Below, one piece after another: positions 39,605 through 48,062 of a DNA stretch of 64,000 nt. The translations under genes were made by a program, and so were the position numbers. The notes under the pieces are model-generated. The model did not search any database. It was not told the origin of the DNA and saw nothing but the letters and a program-made list of their open reading frames with translations. Source of the stretch: Bifidobacterium angulatum DSM 20098 = JCM 7096 (lineage in GTDB: Bacteria > Actinomycetota > Actinomycetes > Actinomycetales > Bifidobacteriaceae); the NCBI RefSeq assembly GCF_001025155.1, contig NZ_AP012322.1:1426001-1490000 (forward strand). The letters run 5' to 3'. Position 1 is the stretch's first letter. Each line of letters begins with the position of its first letter.

Positions 39605-40852
39605 CTATTCGATAATCCAGCTCAACCCGACAAGAACGATGAGGAACAGCACGTTCACCGCGGTGTACACGCCCAGGTAACGGCCCTTGCGGTCAGGGTA
39701 CTGACGCACCACGTTCTTGTAGGAGATCAGCGAGGCCATGGATGCGATCAGCGTACCCATGCCGCCAAGATTGGTGCCGATGATCAGCGGACGCCACTGG
39801 TCGCAGAAACCGGAAAGCAGCAGCGTGGTGGGCACATTGCTGATCACCTGGCTGGACACCACCGCCACCTCAAGCGGATGCCCGCTGACCAGCGACTGCG
39901 CCAGCTGGTAGAACTCCGGCACACGCTTCATATTGCCGATGAAGATGAAGAACATGCAGAAGGTAAGCGGCAGCCCCCAATCCACGTAGCGGAACACACG
40001 GCGGTCGGTGAACAGGAACGTGGCCACGACCACCACGCACATCACCCACAGCGGGATGAAATCGGATACGGCCAGCAGGCAGACGACGAACAGCAGCGCG
40101 TACACCACGGTACGCCAGCCGCCATAGCCGGCTCCATAGCCGGTGATGCGAATCTCATCCGGCTGATGCTTGCTCCGCTCCGGGGCAAGCACGCCGGTCT
40201 CCAGATTATTCAGTTCGGAAACAGGAAGCTTCGGGAACGCGAAATAGATCACGATCAGCAGAAGAACAACCGCACACACCGAATACGGCGCCATAATGCC
40301 CATCATCTCGCCGGCCGGCATGCCGGTAAGCGCTTTAAGATACAGGTTGTGCGCATTGCCGATCGGCGTGAGCATACTGCCCACATTCGCGCCGATGGTC
40401 ATCAACGTGACCACCAGAACGGTTCTCTCCCCCATATCGGCCATAAGCAGCACAGCCACCGCAAAGGGAACGAACGTAACCAACGCCACATCGTTCGTGA
40501 TCAGCATCGCCGAAAAATAGGTCAACGCCACCAGCGTCACCACAAGTCCCCGCAAGCTGCCCACATGTTCCAGAAGACGCGAGCCGATAATACGGAACAC
40601 GCCGATACGCTGAAAACCGCACACTACGATCATGAGGCAGATCAGCTGAGAAATGGTGCTGGCATGAATATAGCCGGCATATTCCCTATCTGGTGGAACG
40701 ATAAAGCAGGAAACCAACGCAAGTACCGAAGCCACAACGAGAATGGTCTCATTCTTCAGGACTTTGACCACCAAACGCCGCATCCATGTCCTCCATGCAT
40801 CCCGCCTGCGCACCCTGCGCACAACGGGTTCTTCATTCAATGCCGTAACCAC
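39605..40852 (-). CDS. Ion transporter superfamily permease (ArsB/CitT/SLC13-like)
   Basis: The 415-aa protein has about 10-11 transmembrane helices. It has the two re-entrant-type segments typical of the citrate/arsenite/anion transporter group: ITNDVALVTFVPFAVAVL in the first half and VISNVPTTLLLSGF in the second. GANVGSMLTPIGNAHNLYL and GTNLGGMGTLIASMASL are also present, matching the duplicated family architecture. It probably exchanges a small anion or dicarboxylate; the substrate cannot be read. The basic N-terminal tail (RRVRRRDAWRTWMRR) is cytoplasmic. An unusual repeat-bearing non-coding region lies upstream (40853-41278). Confidence 0.85.
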   Translation of the reverse strand: MVTALNEEPVVRRVRRRDAWRTWMRRLVVKVLKNETILVVASVLALVSCFIVPPDREYAGYIHASTISQLICLMIVVCGFQRIGVFRIIGSRLLEHVGSLRGLVVTLVALTYFSAMLITNDVALVTFVPFAVAVLLMADMGERTVLVVTLMTIGANVGSMLTPIGNAHNLYLKALTGMPAGEMMGIMAPYSVCAVVLLLIVIYFAFPKLPVSELNNLETGVLAPERSKHQPDEIRITGYGAGYGGWRTVVYALLFVVCLLAVSDFIPLWVMCVVVVATFLFTDRRVFRYVDWGLPLTFCMFFIFIGNMKRVPEFYQLAQSLVSGHPLEVAVVSSQVISNVPTTLLLSGFCDQWRPLIIGTNLGGMGTLIASMASLISYKNVVRQYPDRKGRYLGVYTAVNVLFLIVLVGLSWIIE

Positions 40853-41278
40853 TTTACCCGAAACCCCGACTACAGCATGCCTGCGGCGTGCTGTTATTCA
40901 GCCGATCACCCCCAATTGCCAGACACTCGGCGGCCGCCTTCGTAAACGGCGCCAGAAATATACCACAAAACCATCCAAGTTGCCTTATTAATAGGGATTC
41001 TCGGCACTGCGGCACAGCGATTCCAGGAACCGACACGGCCGAACACGACTTCCGTAGGGTGTTCGAGCGTTCCGTAGGCGGATATCTATGACACACCCGT
41101 AGAGAAACGGCCATATTCGACCATTCTTTCAAGCCGACTCCAGCAACAACCACCTACGGAAGCGCAAAACCACCTACGGAACGCGGCCCTTCATCGAGCG
41201 CCATGCCGCCCATGCCGCCCATACCGCCCATACCAATACACGCCCGGCTGCATATGCCCGGCATCGGGCGACACACCG
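40853..41278. other. Non-coding region with paired TTCCGTAGG repeats
   Basis: This 426-base region, between the permease start and the dnaG stop, shows no credible gene. It holds two direct copies of TTCCGTAGG(G/C)(T/G)G about 20 bases apart (41050-41081) and two inverted copies of the same motif, also 20 bases apart (41148-41181). A four-unit imperfect 9-base tandem repeat follows at 41201-41234. Confidence 0.6.
41050..41181. repeat. Two inverted pairs of a TTCCGTAGGTGG-like motif
   Basis: The motif occurs at 41050-41061 and 41070-41081 on the plus strand, and as CCACCTACGGAA at 41150-41161 and 41170-41181. Within each pair the period is 20 bases (two helical turns). The outer copies are inverted with respect to each other, as in a small non-autonomous element or a looping operator. 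Confidence 0.6.
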
Positions 41279-43342
41279 CTAATTGACGTTGTTGCCATGC
41301 ACCTGATTCTGCAGGCTCTTACGCGACGCCTCCATATTCGTAATGGTGCCAAGCAGCGCGATCTTCTCCTCGCCATCGGGCAAGCGCGACATACGCGCAC
41401 GCGCCGAAGCGATACTACGCACGAAACCCATATCCAGCAGACGCGCCAACAACTCGGAAGCATACCGCACCTCGGCCTTGGTGGCCGAAGCGGGACTGTT
41501 CGCATCGGACTGCACACGCTGCCCCTGCGCGTCATCGCCGTTTGCGGAACGATCGGCCAACGGCAACGGCATAACGGCCAGCTCATTAATCACCGGCTCA
41601 AGCATGGGTCCACCGGCCTTGGTGAGATTATGCATCCACAACCCCTGCGGAGTGGTTGTCTCCGGAAGCCCGCCGGCGGCAACAACCGCCTGGAACAGGG
41701 CACGGAACACCGAAGTCTCGAAACTGGCAGGAGTCAACGAATCAAACCAGTCAACACGGATGGCGTTGGGAATCTGAACAAGCACGGCCATGAACTGCTC
41801 TTCGGCAATGAACACGGCGTCATCCACATGATAGAACGTCTGCTTGTGTGCATTCTCACGCTCGATCTGGCGCACACGCTCAGGCATCATGGCACCGTCA
41901 GCATGCTGCGGCTGCACAAGACGCCGCTTCGGCGCATACGCATCCTCATCGCGCACACGCAACTGACGCCTGCACCGCTCCACCTCACGACGCATCATGT
42001 CAAGATCGACACCGCCAATACGCCGAGCCGCCTGGCGAGTATACAAATCCACCTGAGAACGGTCGCGAATCTGCGCGATCAACGGCGCCACAGCCTTCAC
42101 CGCACCCAAACGCCCCGTACTATAGCTCGTATCAAAACGGTTGATCGCCGCACCGATCACAAAGTCATACAACGGTTTCGCCCTGGCAACCAACGCACGA
42201 ACCGCCTCATCACCCTGTTCGATACGCAAATCGCACGGATCGAGATTATGCTCGGCCACCGCCACAAACGTCTGCGACAAAAACGCCGGATCAAGGCCGA
42301 ACGCATGCAATGCCGCCTTCTGCCCAGCCGCATCGCCATCAAACGTGAACACGATACGCGAACTGACCGGCTGCCCGTCAACCTTCAACGGCCCCACCAG
42401 CTGAATCGCACCCAGCGAATCATCCTTCACCAAACGGCGCACGATCTTCGCATGCTCCTCGCCGAACGCGGTACCACACGTGGCGATAGCCGTATCCACA
42501 CCCGCCAGATGCATGGCCATCACATCGGTATACCCCTCGACGATCACCGCCTGACGCTTCTTCACAATGGCCTGCTTGGCCAAATCAATGCCATACAACA
42601 CCTGATTCTTGTGATACAGCTGCGTATCAGGCGTATTAATATACTTCGCCGCAATCTGATCATCGTCATACAGCTTGCGAGCGCCAAACCCCAACGTGCG
42701 ACCCGTCGAATCACGAATCGGCCACGTCACACGCCCACGGAAATAGTCATAGACGCCACGCTGACCCTGCCGTGCCAAACCGGCATCCAGCATCTCCTGC
42801 TGCGTGAACCCCTGCGACGCAAGATGACGCACCAGATTATCCCACCCCTGCGGCGCATACCCGCAGCCGAAACGCTCGCAGTCGGCCTGGGTGAAGGTGC
42901 GTCCACCGAGCAGTTTGCGTGCGGCAAGCGCCTCCTTGGTCATGATCTGGCTGGCGAAGAAGCGCTGTGCGGCCTCGTTCGCTTCGAGCAGACGGGCGCG
43001 TTTGGACCCGGAATGCTCGGCGCGCGCGTTGCCGTTCTGCTCGTAGTGCAGTTCGATATGGTATTTGTCGGCGAGCAGTTCCACCGCCTCGCGGAAGTCG
43101 ATGTTCTCCTGTTCCTCCACGAACTTGAACACGTCACCGCCCAGGCCGCAGCCGAAGCAATGCCACACGCCGAGCGCCGGACGCACGTTGAAGCTGCCGG
43201 TCTTCTCGTCGTGGAACGGGCATAGGCCTACAAACGTGCCGGTTCCCGAAGGCTTCAGCGATACTGAGGCGGATACGATGTCATACAGGTCCGCGGCGGC
43301 GCGCACCTTTTCGATGTCTTCCTTCTTGATCATTCCCGGCAT
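41279..43342 (-). CDS. dnaG: DNA primase
   Basis: DnaG makes RNA primers at the replication fork. The product, about 687 aa, has an N-terminal zinc-binding domain with CPFHDE and the second pair in WHCFGCGLGGD. The catalytic core has the EANEAAQRFF helix, the TOPRIM motif VIVEGYTDVMAMHLAG, and the DGDAAG acidic motif. A C-terminal helicase-interacting region closes the protein. I chose ATG 43342; ATG 43333 and TTG 43351 are alternatives without better ribosome sites. It is downstream of alr, with a hairpin between them. Confidence 0.95.
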   Translation of the reverse strand: MPGMIKKEDIEKVRAAADLYDIVSASVSLKPSGTGTFVGLCPFHDEKTGSFNVRPALGVWHCFGCGLGGDVFKFVEEQENIDFREAVELLADKYHIELHYEQNGNARAEHSGSKRARLLEANEAAQRFFASQIMTKEALAARKLLGGRTFTQADCERFGCGYAPQGWDNLVRHLASQGFTQQEMLDAGLARQGQRGVYDYFRGRVTWPIRDSTGRTLGFGARKLYDDDQIAAKYINTPDTQLYHKNQVLYGIDLAKQAIVKKRQAVIVEGYTDVMAMHLAGVDTAIATCGTAFGEEHAKIVRRLVKDDSLGAIQLVGPLKVDGQPVSSRIVFTFDGDAAGQKAALHAFGLDPAFLSQTFVAVAEHNLDPCDLRIEQGDEAVRALVARAKPLYDFVIGAAINRFDTSYSTGRLGAVKAVAPLIAQIRDRSQVDLYTRQAARRIGGVDLDMMRREVERCRRQLRVRDEDAYAPKRRLVQPQHADGAMMPERVRQIERENAHKQTFYHVDDAVFIAEEQFMAVLVQIPNAIRVDWFDSLTPASFETSVFRALFQAVVAAGGLPETTTPQGLWMHNLTKAGGPMLEPVINELAVMPLPLADRSANGDDAQGQRVQSDANSPASATKAEVRYASELLARLLDMGFVRSIASARARMSRLPDGEEKIALLGTITNMEASRKSLQNQVHGNNVN

Positions 43343-43384
43343 AGTCCCCAACCCTATCAGCTATGCCGCACGTCATGCACGGCT

Positions 43385-43435
43385 ATGGCCGCTTCCGCCC
43401 GTCGCAACCGTAGGCATGCGGGCAAAAGCGGCCAT
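43385..43435 (-). terminator. Hairpin between alr and dnaG
   Basis: A 10-bp outer stem (ATGGCCGCTT with AAGCGGCCAT) encloses an inner CCGCCCG/CGGGC pairing. It lies just after the alr stop. It may be the alr terminator or attenuate readthrough into dnaG. Confidence 0.6.
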
Positions 43436-43450
43436 GGCGCAAAGCGCGTG

Positions 43451-44809
43451 TTACAGGATGCTCTTGGGATCGAGCTTGGCGAGATCCTCCGGAGCCAGCA
43501 CTTCGGGCGCATGCTCGTACAGGCGCGGGATGCGATTGCGCAGGCAGGTGAAGATCTCATAGCTGATGGTATCGGCGGCGCGCGCCCAATCGTCGGCGGT
43601 GGGCTCGCCGTATTCCTCGCCGCGCCCCGGGCCGAACAGTTCGACAGTGTCGCCTTCCGCGATGCCGAGTTCCGCGGCGGAGCCGTGCAGATCGAGGATG
43701 AACTGGTCCATGCACACGCGGCCGGACACATGGTAGATATGCGGGCCCTGCTTGGTCATCACGCGCACCGGGCCGCCCGGCTTGTCCACATGCTTGGCGC
43801 CTTCCATATCGAAGCCGGATGCGGAGCGGTGGATGCCGTCCGCGTAGCCCAACGGCACAATGGCGGTCGACGTGTTCTGCGGGGTCAGGTAGGTACGGCC
43901 ATACGAGATGCCGTGACCGGCCTCAACGTCCTTGACTGTGCCGAGCTGTGCCTGCAGACGCATGGCCGGCTTGAGCTTATACGTGTTCGGCGTGCCCATC
44001 GCCGGGTCGGGCTCGTAGCCGTACAGGCCGATGCCCGGGCGGGTGAGTTCGAAATGGATCTCCGGGCGGTCCAGCGTGGCGGCGGTGTTGGCGAGGTGAC
44101 GGATGCTGGGCGCGATGCCGGCCTGCTTCATACGGTCGGTGAACGCGTTGAAGTTCGCGATCTGACGTTCGGTGGATTCCACGAACTCGGGAACGTCGGG
44201 ACTGTCAGCCACGGCCAGGTGGCTCCACTGACCGATGACCTCGATCACACCCTCCTGGGCCAGCTGCACCAGCTTGGCCAATGCCGCGTCGAAACCTTCC
44301 GGGGTGAAGCCGTTGCGGCCGAACCCGGAGTCGACCTTCACATGCACGCGGGCGGCCTTGCCTAGTTTGCGGGCGGCTGCGGCGATGGCGTCGATGCCCG
44401 CCAGCGAGCCGACAGACACGTCGATATCGTTGTCGATCAGTTCGTCGAAGGGCACGGCGGTGCCGTTGTACACCCAGGTGAGAATGTGGCAACGGTCGGG
44501 GCCGATGCCCAACTGGCGCAGCAGCAGCGCCTCATGGGATTGCGCGGTGCCAAGCCAGGTGGCGCCGCCGGCCAGCGCTGCCAGTGCAGAGGGAAGCAGT
44601 CCATGGCCGTAGGCGTCGGCTTTGACCACTCCCATGACGGCGGTGCCGGATTGCGGTCCTCCCACGGTGGCGACAAGGTGACGCATATTGTCGCGCATCG
44701 CCTTCAGATCGACGATCGCCTGCGCCGGGTACTGGCGGCGGGCGGCTTCATAATTGGCTTTGCCCTGTTCGGATGAAAACGCGATTTCAGGTGCTGCATT
44801 CATACTCAT
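43451..44809 (-). CDS. alr: Alanine racemase
   Basis: Alr interconverts L- and D-alanine, supplying D-Ala for peptidoglycan. The 452-aa protein has the PLP lysine in VVKADAYGHG (Lys63). The PLP barrel contains VDSGFGRNGF and the catalytic Tyr region GISYGRTYL. A C-terminal beta domain has SGRVCMDQFILDL. It is longer than many Alr proteins (about 370-390 aa), mainly through an N-terminal extension and inserts, as is usual in bifidobacteria. It is divergent from the amino-acid permease and upstream of dnaG. Confidence 0.95.
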   Translation of the reverse strand: MSMNAAPEIAFSSEQGKANYEAARRQYPAQAIVDLKAMRDNMRHLVATVGGPQSGTAVMGVVKADAYGHGLLPSALAALAGGATWLGTAQSHEALLLRQLGIGPDRCHILTWVYNGTAVPFDELIDNDIDVSVGSLAGIDAIAAAARKLGKAARVHVKVDSGFGRNGFTPEGFDAALAKLVQLAQEGVIEVIGQWSHLAVADSPDVPEFVESTERQIANFNAFTDRMKQAGIAPSIRHLANTAATLDRPEIHFELTRPGIGLYGYEPDPAMGTPNTYKLKPAMRLQAQLGTVKDVEAGHGISYGRTYLTPQNTSTAIVPLGYADGIHRSASGFDMEGAKHVDKPGGPVRVMTKQGPHIYHVSGRVCMDQFILDLHGSAAELGIAEGDTVELFGPGRGEEYGEPTADDWARAADTISYEIFTCLRNRIPRLYEHAPEVLAPEDLAKLDPKSIL

Positions 44810-45054
44810 GGTTCCCTATTGTCACTCGCACGTGTAACAAAATCCATGCATGAATCGCCGTCGTTCACTCGGATGTCTCATCTGCGGCATCGGTCGTTTT
44901 ATCAATGCGCCATCGATGTGCACGCCGGAACGTATGCCGAGACGCAAAACTCTGTTTTTCCGTCCCAGCTCGTACACTACTGAACCACGTTGCGATTTTT
45001 CCTCATATGGAGAGCCGCACCATTTGATTTCTGGCGTTGAGGCGTGCCAGAGTC

Positions 45055-45075
45055 CCGGAGCACCGTCCGGTTTTT
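45055..45075 (+). terminator. Possible attenuator upstream of the amino-acid permease
   Basis: A small G+C stem (CCGGA with TCCGG, 6-base loop) is followed at once by TTTTT. It sits about 35 bases before the permease start, within the 300-base alr/permease intergenic region. The arrangement is that of a leader terminator. No T-box consensus was found, and the stem is short. Confidence 0.35.
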
Positions 45076-45109
45076 GCCCAATTTCGCATATTGCATTTGA
45101 GAGAGACCA

Positions 45110-46537
45110 ATGGATCTATTCCGCAAAAAATCGGTGGACCAGCTTGTTTCCGAAGCGACGCCGCTGAAACGAACATTGAAAACCTTCGATCTGACCATGC
45201 TCGGCATCGGCGCGATCATCGGCACCGGCATCTTCGTACTCACCGGCAAGGGCGCGCTCACCGCAGGCCCCGCCCTGTCATTGTCGTTCCTGCTCGCGGC
45301 CGTATGCTGCGGCTTCGCGGGCCTGTGCTACGCGGAGTTCGCTTCGATGGCGCCCGTGTCCGGTTCCGCGTATTCCTACGCCTATCTGGCGTTCGGCGAG
45401 CTCATCGCCTTCGTGATCGGCTGGGATCTGATACTGGAATACGCGCTGCAGGCCGCCACCGTATCGGCCGGATGGTCGGGGTATTTCAACAAGCTGCTTG
45501 AAGGGTTCGGGCTGCACCTGCCCGTCGAACTCACCGCGGCATACGGCACCACGCCGGGCGTGACCACCTATTTCAATCTGCCGGGATTCGTCATCGTGCT
45601 GCTCATCACCTGGCTGCTGTCCATCGGCATCAGCCAGACCAAGAAGGCCAACGACATCATGGTGATGATCAAGCTCGTCATCATCGTGCTGTTCATCATC
45701 TGCACCGTCTGGTACGTGAACCCGGCGAACTGGAAGCCGTTCTCCCCCTACGGGGTCTACACGTTCCAGCCCGGTTCCACACAGCCCTACGGCATCGTGC
45801 CCGCCGCCTCGATCGTGTTCTTCAGCTTCATCGGCTTCGACGCGGTCTCGTCCTCCGCCGAGGAGACCATCAACCCGAACAAGACGCTGCCGCGCGGCAT
45901 CCTGCTCTCGCTGGTCATCTCCACCGTGCTGTATATCGCCATGACCTTCATCATGACCGGCGTCGTGCCCTATAAGGAGTTCGCCAAGTTCGTGGACGCC
46001 CCGGTCGCCGGCGTGATTCTGGCCACCGGCCTGAACTGGCTGGCCGTGATCGTGAACCTCGGCGCGTTGATCGGCATGACCACCGTGATGCTCGTGCAGT
46101 TGTACGGTCAGTCCCGCATCTGCTATGCGATGAGCCGCGACGGCCTGTTCCCGAAGTTCTTCGGCGAGGTGCATCCGAAATACCACACCCCGTTCAAGGG
46201 CACCTGGTTCTTCGGCCTGCTGACGGCAATTGCCGGCGGTTTCATCAATATCAACGTGCTGTTCGAGCTGGTGAATATCGGCACGCTGTCCGCGTTCATC
46301 ATCGTGTCCGCTGGCGTGCTGTGGATGCGCAAGACCCAGCCGGACGCGCACCGCGGATTCCGTGCGCCGGGCGTACCGTTCACGCCGATCTGCTCGATCG
46401 TGTTCTGCCTGATCCTGATCGGCGGACTCAACTGGGAGACCTGGCTGCGCTTCGCCATCTGGTTCTCGCTCGGTTTGGCGGTGTACTTCGCCTATAGCCG
46501 CAAGCGGTCCAAGTTGAACGAGCCGGGATTGTTCTGA
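45110..46537 (+). CDS. APC-family amino-acid permease (cationic amino-acid transporter-like)
   Basis: The 475-aa protein has about 12 transmembrane helices. The APC signature lies in helix 1 (LGIGAIIGTGIFVLTG), where unwound glycine segments bind the substrate backbone. The conserved helix 6 region is IVFFSFIGFDAVSSSAEETINPNK. It resembles the YfnA/CAT branch. It would import amino acids with a proton. A GAGAGA ribosome site precedes ATG 45110. Proximity to alr hints at alanine use, but that is only context. Confidence 0.88.
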   Translation: MDLFRKKSVDQLVSEATPLKRTLKTFDLTMLGIGAIIGTGIFVLTGKGALTAGPALSLSFLLAAVCCGFAGLCYAEFASMAPVSGSAYSYAYLAFGELIAFVIGWDLILEYALQAATVSAGWSGYFNKLLEGFGLHLPVELTAAYGTTPGVTTYFNLPGFVIVLLITWLLSIGISQTKKANDIMVMIKLVIIVLFIICTVWYVNPANWKPFSPYGVYTFQPGSTQPYGIVPAASIVFFSFIGFDAVSSSAEETINPNKTLPRGILLSLVISTVLYIAMTFIMTGVVPYKEFAKFVDAPVAGVILATGLNWLAVIVNLGALIGMTTVMLVQLYGQSRICYAMSRDGLFPKFFGEVHPKYHTPFKGTWFFGLLTAIAGGFININVLFELVNIGTLSAFIIVSAGVLWMRKTQPDAHRGFRAPGVPFTPICSIVFCLILIGGLNWETWLRFAIWFSLGLAVYFAYSRKRSKLNEPGLF

Positions 46538-46570
46538 TCTGACCCGGGCAATCTGCCCACTATGTTGAAT

Positions 46571-46722
46571 CTACCGATGCTCAGCGCCGTCTTGCCGTCG
46601 ATAGTTTGGGAAGTCCTTAAACTATCGACGGCAAGACCGGTATCAGTGTAAGTAGACTAAGCCCCCTCCAAACTATCGACGCTCAACACTGTCCCAGCAT
46701 CGGTAGTTTGGAGGGGGCTTAG
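46571..46722. repeat. Interleaved long inverted repeats sharing AAACTATCGACG
   Basis: Between two convergent genes lie two hairpins. The first has a perfect 19-bp stem (46589-46607 with 46619-46637). The second has an imperfect stem of about 23-26 bp (46657-46682 with 46697-46722). Both contain AAACTATCGACG or a close variant in opposite arms, and a further CTACCGATGCT copy lies at 46571-46581. They may act as a bidirectional terminator, but length and sharing of sequence suggest a repeated element. Confidence 0.65.
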
Positions 46723-46744
46723 CTTATCGACAACATGAGAACCG

Positions 46745-47272
46745 TCACCATTCGTGACGCTGGTAGGCGATACGCGTGGTGTCTGTAGGCCGATCGATAA
46801 GCTGGATCAGACCGCAGCGAGCGAAACCGTTCGATTCGAGAATATGCTGCATGGCCTTATTGTTCGGATGCGTATCGGCACGCACGTTACCGTAATGGGT
46901 CAACGCCCAACGAATGCAGTCGCGGGCCGCATGACGTGCCAAACCGGAAGACGCTATGCGATGAATCGTCACATAGCTGTCGTTATCCAGCCAAGCGCCA
47001 TCGATATGCGTATATGTCGGATCCTCACCAAGACACACCGCGAACTGCGCCAGAATACGCTCCTTGCCATCCTTGGTATCGACCAGAAGCATCATGCGCT
47101 GACGCTTGATGTCATCGATCACCACGGATTCGCGTGGAAACGTACTTCCCCACTGTGTCGGATTGCCGTTGGCTGCCATCAACTCACGCGCACGCTGATA
47201 GATCACCCTCATCCGTGGCAAATCACTCATCGTGGCATGGCGAAAACGTCTCGTAGCCTTATCCTCAGTCAC
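46745..47272 (-). CDS. GNAT-family acetyltransferase
   Basis: The 175-aa protein has the GNAT fold order. An N-terminal strand and helices (FRHATMSDLPRMRVIYQRAR) are followed by a central beta sheet. A divergent acetyl-CoA loop (IASSGLARHAARDCIRWAL) comes next, then the motif B block RADTHPNNKAMQHILESNGF. The acceptor substrate is unknown. It is convergent with the amino-acid permease over the inverted-repeat block. Confidence 0.85.
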   Translation of the reverse strand: MTEDKATRRFRHATMSDLPRMRVIYQRARELMAANGNPTQWGSTFPRESVVIDDIKRQRMMLLVDTKDGKERILAQFAVCLGEDPTYTHIDGAWLDNDSYVTIHRIASSGLARHAARDCIRWALTHYGNVRADTHPNNKAMQHILESNGFARCGLIQLIDRPTDTTRIAYQRHEW

Positions 47273-47441
47273 GCCTCACCTCACGCTTGCATAGTAAGCA
47301 ATTCCGAGCGTTAAAGCTAGCACGTTCGGTGCACATGGCCACCCGCGCATCTCACCGCAAACAGGCATACAACACCGTGCGGCCCGCCCGGGCGAAACCA
47401 CAGACGAGCCGCACACCAACGGCACCGCGCACAACCGGCGA

Positions 47442-47927
47442 TCAGACCACCTTGCGTTCGAACGGATCAGAACTAATCCCCTTGGCGAGAATATCCTTCG
47501 CCCACTCCTTCGCCGTGAACAGACTATGATCACGATAATTGCCGCAACTCTCGATGGTCGTGGCCGGAACATCATCCCAAGTCGCCTCGTAAGCGATGAA
47601 CTCCAAAGCCTCCTTCAACGCCTTGGCCACATCCTGCGTAGAATGCTCACCCCACGTCAACAAGTGGAACCCGGTACGGCAGCCGAACGGCGAACAATCA
47701 ATATAACCGGGGATACGCTCGCGAAGCAGCACCGCAATCGTATGCTCGATGGTATGCAAGCCACCGGTAGGAATGGCGTTCTCATTCGGCTGCACCAAAC
47801 GCAGATCATAGTTGGAGATCACATCCCCGTTCGGACCGGTCTGCGTATCGATATAACGCACATACGGCGCCTTCACCTTGGTATGGTCAAGCTGGAAGCT
47901 TTCAACAACTGGCTTTTCATCTGCCAT
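47442..47927 (-). CDS. luxS: S-ribosylhomocysteine lyase (autoinducer-2 synthesis)
   Basis: LuxS cleaves S-ribosylhomocysteine to homocysteine and DPD, the AI-2 precursor, in the activated methyl cycle. The 161-aa protein has the metal-binding HTIEH (His58, His62) and the third metal ligand Cys in ESCGNYRDH (Cys128). The catalytic Cys is in FGCRTGFH (Cys83). ATG 47927 with an AGAAAGG-type ribosome site is preferred over the longer frame to 47966. It lies downstream of recQ on the same strand with a 135-base gap. Confidence 0.95.
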   Translation of the reverse strand: MADEKPVVESFQLDHTKVKAPYVRYIDTQTGPNGDVISNYDLRLVQPNENAIPTGGLHTIEHTIAVLLRERIPGYIDCSPFGCRTGFHLLTWGEHSTQDVAKALKEALEFIAYEATWDDVPATTIESCGNYRDHSLFTAKEWAKDILAKGISSDPFERKVV

Positions 47928-48062
47928 GGCCACTGCCTTTCTACTGATTCGTATTACTACCCGCATACCACTGTGGCCGCATCACGCACGCAAGTCAATC
48001 GAACCGTTATGCGTGTCTTTGATTGCGCATTATCATCACGGCCCACACAGCCAACACCGCGA

